Source of the DNA: Tetragonia tetragonoides
Lineage: Eukaryota; Streptophyta; Magnoliopsida; Caryophyllales; Aizoaceae
Length of the DNA: 64,000 nt
Assembly (NCBI GenBank): GCA_038025085.1
Contig: CM076139.1
Coordinates: 23,205,307 to 23,269,306 of the forward strand
Reading direction: 5' to 3'
Under the pieces are notes generated by a model that did not search any database, was not told the DNA's origin, and saw nothing but the letters and a program-made list of their open reading frames with translations. Position numbers and translations under genes: made by a program. Positions 58,447 to 64,000 of this stretch are shown in pieces (the stretch's first letter is position 1; each line of letters begins with the position of its first letter).

Positions 58447-59097
58447 GTATGTCATTTCATTTATTTCACATTTATTTTATTTATTTTAAGTTTGACTTTG
58501 ATTTTTTGTTTTTTTGGTGAAGTGAAGTGATGTGAGGTTTAGGTTGAAGTTGAATTGATGTGATTTATTTTGGTTTGGCTTCTTGATTAAGGCGAATCAC
58601 TGAAATTTGAGAAGTCAAAAATCGCGTTTAATTATCTCTTGTTTTTGTCGCAAATGAGGTTTGATTGAATTTTGAATTCTGGTGATTTTGCTGAAGAAGT
58701 ACCAAAAAAATAAAATAAAAATATTGATAAATTGAATTTGCCTGTAGGACTTATTTTATTTATTTTAATTTTATTATTGCTTGCGAACTTCATTGCGTTT
58801 CTTTTTCTTTTTTTTTTTAATTTTTTTTTTGGTTTGGTTTTGGTGAAGTGAGAATTTGATTGAACTTGAATTGAGGTGAATTTGATTTGTGTGGCTAAAA
58901 ATTAAAATTGAGAAGTTCCTAGTTGCGTTGAGTTGATGATTTGTCATTTATCTATGTCTTGTTTTTGTGGCGACTGAGGTTTTGTTGAATTTGAATTCCG
59001 GTGATTTAGCTGCGACTGAGGTTTTGTTGAATTTGAATTCCGGTGATTTAGCTGAACAAGCACGAAAAAATTGAGAAATTAAACTTGCTTGTGGTAC

Positions 59098-59173
<76 letters not shown>
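59098..59173. repeat. (TTA)n microsatellite in intron 1
   Basis: About 25 TTA units. Poly-Ile and poly-Leu frames across it are artefacts. Confidence 0.95.
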
Positions 59174-59174
<1 letters not shown>

Positions 59175-59203
59175 TGTTTTTGTGTTTTGCGATCACATTG
59201 TGG

Positions 59204-59873
59204 TAGGGGTGAACGCAGTCGGGTACCCACCGGTTATTGCACTACCCGGAATTGGAATTGGATCCACCGGTTCCTAATTTATAGGAATTGGAATTGGAAT
59301 TGGTTGCACCGGCTCCTAAATCTTAGAAATTGGAATTGGATCCACTGGGTACCCACCGGTTCCTGGGTACCCAAGTCCACATTAGATCCAAATTTTATCA
59401 TTTTTTAAATCACATAAATGTATATTTTAATATTAGAAAACATCAATTAAAATATTACACTAACAAATATTAATTTTCGAAGATACCGCAAACATAAAAT
59501 CAAATACTACAATCAAAATACTTAACATTGTAAATCAAAATTTAAATAACATATACAATCATTTAATTATTAACATTAAAAATACAATAATCAAAATATT
59601 AAAATTACAAAGTACTATTTTTCAAACCACTAATCTTACTAGAAAATCACCCTTCTTTATTTCCAGTAAAGGAAAATGTCTTATAATTTTATTTACACTG
59701 GCTACCCAACCGGTTCCAGTTCTCAAAAGTCAGGAATTGGAATTGGTTGGTACCGGTTCCTAGTTTTGGGAATTGGAATTGGAATTGGTTTGACCGGTTC
59801 CGGTTCCGAAACCACCGGTTCCAAACCAATTCCGGTTCCGGTACTGGGTACCCGAATTTTTTGCTCACCCCTA
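59204..59873. mobile_element. hAT-like non-autonomous element, copy 2 (670 bp)
   Basis: Termini TAGGGGTGAAC and GCTCACCCCTA, with flanks CATTGTGG and GATTGTGG (7 of 8 bases). It matches the 13078-13733 copy end to end, including GGAATTGG arrays and the AT-rich centre. It lies in intron 1 of the SCC2-like gene. Confidence 0.88.
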
Positions 59874-60352
59874 GATTGTGGTACTTATTTCTCCTGATTT
59901 TTAGCGGTGTTTTTTATTTTTATTATTTAAAAGCGAGGAACCGAAAATGCTGATTTGTGTTTTTAATTTTTTTTTTCTGCTGAGATTGTTGTATGTATTT
60001 CTTCTAATCTGCTTGCGGTGTTTATTTACTAATTTAATATTATTATGTGAGGAAGCACAATTGTTGATTTTTTTTTTTAAATTTTTTTGGGGGGTGTTTG
60101 GGGAACGAGGCTTTGTTTTTATTCAAATCGAGGTGGCCAAGAATTGAGAGATTTCCAGCCGTTCTTTTTGAATTTTTAATTTTTGGTGTTTTTTTTGTTT
60201 GTACATTCTTGGTGGAGTGTGACGGTTTGCTTCAAGTCAAATTGATCAAAATTTCAAGACGAACAACTGAATATATTCAGTAAATTAAAATTGCTAGCAG
60301 TAAATATTACTGTAAGTCTTACGAGTTATGAATTATTATGTTATTTGGGCAG

Positions 60353-60465
60353 GAATATTAGAAATGACGAAGCTACTACAAGTTTTGGATCCTCTGTGGA
60401 GCCTATGGACCTTTGCAATGAAGTACTTCGTCACAATCCTGATGCCTTCGAGTGTACACCACCAG
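60353..60465 (+). CDS. SCC2: SCC2 / Nipped-B-like cohesin loader, exon 2
   Basis: The acceptor GGGCAG and donor CCACCAG/GTAAAC bound a 113-nt exon that joins exon 1 in frame (phase 2 to 1). It reads NIRNDEATTSFGSSVEPMDL then CNEVLRHNPDAFECTPPG. The VEP.DL.NEV.R.NPDAFE pattern fits the same region of plant SCC2 proteins. The next exon lies beyond the window. Confidence 0.66.
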
Positions 60466-61229
60466 GTAAACACAGTTTCAGATGGTTTCATTCCGAATTA
60501 ACTGAAGTTGCAATTGTTCTTTTTCTTCATGATGCTTTATGATCATGTCTGTTCACCACGGGGTATATGAGTGGATATTCTGCTTATATAATTGAATTAT
60601 GCTTGCAACCTATGTTACATAGACTCTTTGTCACATTTGGTGTACCTCTGATGGATAATTGGGCGTTCTGACATGGGTATGGACATTGAGACACTTGGAT
60701 TCAGTTTAAGCTATGAAAACATGTAAAACATTTCTGGTAGTGGACTCAACACTGGTACAGGTATCTGTGTTGGAGGTTTAGCCAAGTCTGGAAGATGAAG
60801 CAATAGGTCTAGGTGCCCACTATTATGACACAAAAGTGTGTCGTTACTTGCTAGTACTAATACATGATAGTTTAGGCTCTCACAATTTGTGAACTAACTG
60901 AGGTTAGATAATCTGAGATTTCCTAGGGAGACTGAAGCTAAATCCAAGCAATTGATCTGCATTACAAATGCTTTGTTCAGGAACAAGGAAGGGAAGTTTT
61001 CAGGGAGTGGGATATGACAAGATACCCAAAAAAGACTAAAAGGAGTCAAGGTGAGATGTTGTGAGAATCCTCTTGGAATATAACGACGGAAATATGCCTA
61101 GGAATTACAAAATTCGATTAGAAAATGTAGGGGTACATGCAGATAGTGAGGATTCTACATAACCACCTAACAATAGGCCAAATGAAAAGGACGTCGTGAT
61201 TGTAGTGTAAGTGTGAGTATGTAACTTAA

Positions 61230-61529
61230 AGCCCGTTTGGCCTAGCTCCCGCATGTTTCAACTTCTCCCATAAATCTCCTTGCCCAACCCTTTTTTCATC
61301 CACTCTCGCCTCCACCTCCAACTTCCAAAATTTGAAATAAAAGTAGAAGTAGAAGGAGAGGAAGAAGTTACAAATTGTAGCTTCTACTTCTAGTCCTAAT
61401 TGTAGCTTTATTTCTACATCTTAGAAGTAAAAGGTGGAGGCGGAGGCGGGAGTTCTTGAAAAAGGGGTAGGCAAAAACAAATGTGAGAGGAGAAGTAGAA
61501 GTTGGAAGTTGCAAGGCCAAACGGACCCT
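61230..61529. mobile_element. 300-bp miniature element with GCCCGTTTGGCC ends
   Basis: The ends AGCCCGTTTGGCCT and AGGCCAAACGGACCCT are inverted copies. Flanks TAA / TAC are close to a 3-bp duplication. The interior is an imperfect palindrome of GAAGTAGAAG and CTTCTACTTC. GTTTGGCC-type MITEs are common in plants. Confidence 0.65.
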
Positions 61530-61934
61530 TACTATATTGTCATAGAGTAGGGGAACTTAGGGAAATTACATCATTTGTAGTAATTGTTTTATGTAATTTA
61601 GGGAGGAAATTTATGAAGAGATATAGTGAAGATTGTACAAGTATGGTATCGACCTGGCATCTGCCCTCATTAATTTAAGCTACTTGCAAACTTTTGTTAA
61701 AATAGAACCTGCATGAATAAGATGGACACACCAGTTTAGAATGATTGGAGATGGGCTGCAGAAAAAGAAATCCCTATTTCACCTCCTTATTCTTGTAGGT
61801 AAGAGACAGATACATTATTGGAACTTGGAAGAAGAGATCTGAAGACAAGCATCCTCAAAAAAAGGAGTCTTAAAGGAGTCTTAAACTCTTAAAGGAACTT
61901 AGAAAATGGTTAACACCAACTGACCGTATTATAA

Positions 61935-62149
61935 ATGATTTATACCACAGTACTTCCTTTGGGTACTATTTTGAATGGTCCAACCTGTTCGTGTGGGGGC
62001 TATGTATGTGGATCACCTTATGCAAGGTTTATTGGCTACACCTACAATGGAAAACCCCTTAGAAATGGTGGCGTTTTGGTAGAGATATTAAGGGAATTTT
62101 ATGGCTTAGAGGATCACCCTAAGATTAATTTTCTCGATTTAGTTGGGTT
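61935..62149 (+). other. Unidentified coding-like fragment
   Basis: An open frame with GPTCSCGGYVCGSPYARFIG and GYTYNGKPLRNGGVLVEI, no known motif except a loose CSCG..VCG cysteine pattern recalling copia-type gag. No start context or partner exon. Could be chance. Confidence 0.2.
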
Positions 62150-63030
62150 CGAGCTCTCTCTCTCTCTCTCTCTCGCTCTTTCTCTCTCAACTTGAGTTCT
62201 GCTTGAATTTTTGTCCCCGGACAAAAACAACACCACCCCCTCCCCTCCAAGGTTGGTGATCGCCGACCGCTCTACAAAGGTCGGTGACCGCCGACCCAAC
62301 CCAGCCCGTCGGGCTGAGTAGACCTCCGAACATTTCGTCGGAGGCTTCAATTGAGCACCGGCGAAATTTCATCGCCGTGGAGTAACCTGAACGGGCCTGA
62401 GAATTCGAGCCCGACGACCTCGATTTCTGGATCTGGAAAGTCGAGCTCGACGACACCGTCCTTGACCCGAAACAACTCTCACCGGAGACAGGAAAAATCG
62501 CCGTGAGGCCCCAAATTGATCTCTGGCGAAATTTCACCGCCGAGGACCTACTCCCAGTTGGGAAGCCGGAGTAACACCACCCCCTCCGGTCGGGAAGCCG
62601 TCGACAGTTGCCGACCCACTAACAGCATCCCACGCAGCCGTGGTAGGAGAAGCGACCATCGATTTTTGGGCCCGAAAAGTCGAGTACGTCGCCATCGTCC
62701 TCTGCCTCGGAACAAACCCCGCCGGAGACAGGTAGTAGCGCCGTGGTAAGCACCGGCGAACCCCTATCCATCAGTCCCGAGGCCCCCGCTGAAACCCTGT
62801 GGTCTTTATCCACAACATTTATTTTTCAGTCAGATCCCTTTTTGCTTGGATTTTGACCCTCACTTTATTATTTATTTATTCTTGTTGTTGACTTCTCTGA
62901 CCCTAGCACGTGAAGTTTGCTGTTTGGTATTGCTTTTTGGAAACTATTTTTTGTGTGCTACTCTTTCTCTTAAGTGGAACCTAGTAACATTTCTGTTTGT
63001 TTCTGTTTTTGTTTTTGTTTGTATCTCTAG

Positions 63031-63034
63031 CCTA

Positions 63035-63070
<36 letters not shown>

Positions 63071-63127
63071 GTTATTATTGTTATTATTATTATTATTATT
63101 ATTATAATAGTAGTAGTAGTATTATTT
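63031..63127. repeat. (ATT)n microsatellite with variants
   Basis: ATT/GTT units, then AGTAGTAGT. Poly-Ile frames here are rejected as genes. Confidence 0.9.
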
Positions 63128-63234
63128 AACTAATAGTTTTGCTACTACTAGTATTAAGTTAGTTGTACCATTGTTTCGGTTGTTATTATAAGTAGTACTA
63201 TTATTGTTTGTTGTGGCCTTTGTTGTGGTATTTG

Positions 63235-63393
63235 TAATTATTATTATTATTATTGTCATTATTATTGTCATTATTATTATTATTGTCATTATTATTGTCA
63301 TTGTCATTATTATTGTCATTATTATTATTGTCATTATTATTGTCATTATTATTGTCATTATTATTATTATTGTCATTATTATTATTATTATTG

Positions 63394-63425
<32 letters not shown>

Positions 63426-63440
63426 GTCATTATTAGTACT
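63235..63440. repeat. ATTATTATTGTC minisatellite
   Basis: A compound array of ATT triplets with GTC spacers at regular places. It gives open frames of poly-Asn/Asp or poly-Ile/Val on every strand, none of them real. Confidence 0.95.
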
Positions 63441-63604
63441 ATTACTATTATTGTTAGCAAATTTTGTTTGCAAGCATAGACTTGGTTTGTTATATAGTTA
63501 CGATTTGCGTTACCTAACCTTTTGGTGTGCTAGTACTTACTTAGTTTCATGGCTTTTCTTATTTTTTTATTTTGAGTTAACTGCTTGACCATTTTTCGGT
63601 AGGT

Positions 63605-64000
63605 GTGGCGTCTTTGACTTCTATTGGTAGAGTTAGGGCCAGTCCTCCGGTGAGCTATGGGTCTCGAAGGGGGAGAGTTGGGGCAAATAGATTGCGGTTT
63701 GGCACATGGAATGTAGGGACACTCACGGGAAGAACTCTAGAGTTAGTGGAGGTTTTAGAAAAATATAAGGTTAATATCGTGTGTGTTCAGGAGACGAGGT
63801 GGTCAGGCGCCAAGGCAAAAGAGATCAATGGATTCAAACTTTGGTATTCAGGGTGTTCGAGTCAATGGAATGGGGTCGGGATCTTAGTCGATAAGGAGCT
63901 TAAACAACATGTTGTATAGGTAAAGAGAACCAATGATAGGATCATGTCTATCAAGGTTGTGGTGAAGGAGGAGACCTTCAATGTCATTTGTGCTTATGCA
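63605..64000 (+). pseudogene. RTE-type LINE endonuclease domain, N-terminal part
   Basis: ATG 63605 opens MASLTSIGRVRASPP. Then the AP endonuclease core follows: RFGTWNVGTLTGRTLELVEV (WN catalytic Asn), NIVCVQETRW (catalytic Glu), GFKLWYSG and NGVGILVDKEL. A TAG stop at 63917-63919 interrupts. After it VKRTNDRIMSIKVV and FNVICAY continue in frame. The order matches RTE-clade LINEs, where this domain nicks the target DNA. The RT would lie beyond 64000. Confidence 0.8.

Larger units (their letters stand above)
58447..60352 (+). other. SCC2-like intron 1
   Basis: GTATGT donor and TTATTTGGGCAG acceptor. It contains a direct duplication near 58970-59055 (TGCGACTGAGGTTTTGTTG and following bases occur twice), a (TTA)n run and the hAT-like element 59204-59873. 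Confidence 0.65.
60466..62149 (+). other. SCC2-like intron 2, left part
   Basis: It is non-coding apart from a doubtful frame at 61935-62149. It contains the miniature element 61230-61529 and a partial relative of the 49521 element near 60608. The intron is still open at the window end, at least 3.5 kb long. Confidence 0.5.
62150..64000 (+). mobile_element. RTE-type LINE, 5' part, open at window end
   Basis: It starts near a (CT)n run at about 62150, has a GC-rich leader with repeated GGCGAAATTTC and CACCGGCGAA blocks (62250-62800), then pyrimidine-rich sequence, microsatellites and the endonuclease reading frame from 63605. The start position is estimated from the composition change. It is inserted in intron 2 of the SCC2-like gene on the same strand. 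Confidence 0.6.

Noticed and set aside
63122..63588. Long Ile/Val, Asn/Asp and Leu/Ser frames
   Set aside because: All six frames stay open because of the ATT/GTC minisatellite; there is no protein-like composition.

Overview
The window is plant nuclear DNA, almost certainly a flowering plant with a large, repeat-rich genome and probably a eudicot. The evidence is plant-type LTR retrotransposons of two Ty3/gypsy lineages, plant L1 and RTE LINEs, Mutator-like elements (MULEs) with FAR1-type transposase, SWIM and OTU domains, plant mobile domain (PMD) coding sequence, hAT-like and Harbinger-like miniature elements, a Helitron-type terminus, and the 5' end of one host gene with plant-type introns. 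No rRNA, tRNA, organelle, bacterial or CRISPR sequence was seen.

Layout. 1-10271: a decayed Ty3/gypsy element of Tat/Ogre-like type. It has part of the 5' LTR, a PBS, gag-protease, no reverse transcriptase, a truncated integrase, an internal LTR fragment, an antisense intron-containing reading frame, several tandem repeats and a complete 1.3 kb 3' LTR. It sits inside a MULE transposase gene (minus strand, 10272-11372). 11472-13733: a non-autonomous MULE and a hAT-like element, with MULE-type termini between them. 14052-18110: a plus-strand PMD pseudogene beside a minus-strand MULE C-terminus with SWIM and OTU domains, which looks like the remains of one composite MULE.

18866-39590: a four-step nest. 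A roughly 4.4 kb solo LTR (target-site pair CATGT/CATAT) was hit by an L1-type LINE (about 19.3-23.7 kb) and by a second solo LTR (26960-38876). The second solo LTR was in turn hit by a full-length chromovirus-like Ty3/gypsy element (27294-37143, perfect 5-bp target duplication). That element carries an extra 314-codon reading frame upstream of gag. 39673-42850: a long-TIR MULE miniature element with a perfect 9-bp target duplication, split by another solo LTR of the same family as 26960-38876 but inverted. 44.1-46.0 kb: a tandem Helitron-like unit. 46-54 kb: mostly anonymous DNA with miniature elements and a hAT-like element that contains a LINE fragment. 54226-55930: a Pack-MULE-like element carrying two gene fragments in opposite orientation. 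56.3-57.5 kb: another TIR element close to the host gene.

57.9-64 kb: the start of the only likely functional host gene, best read as the cohesin loader SCC2 (Nipped-B-like). Two exons are visible. Intron 1 carries a hAT-like element. Intron 2 is open at the window end and carries a miniature element and the 5' part of an RTE-type LINE.

Nearly all transposon coding regions have frameshifts or stops, so they are annotated as pseudogenes. The most unusual points are the extra ORF in the chromovirus, the Pack-MULE, the MULE with PMD and OTU coding sequence, and a GCGCC hairpin array that recurs at three distant sites.
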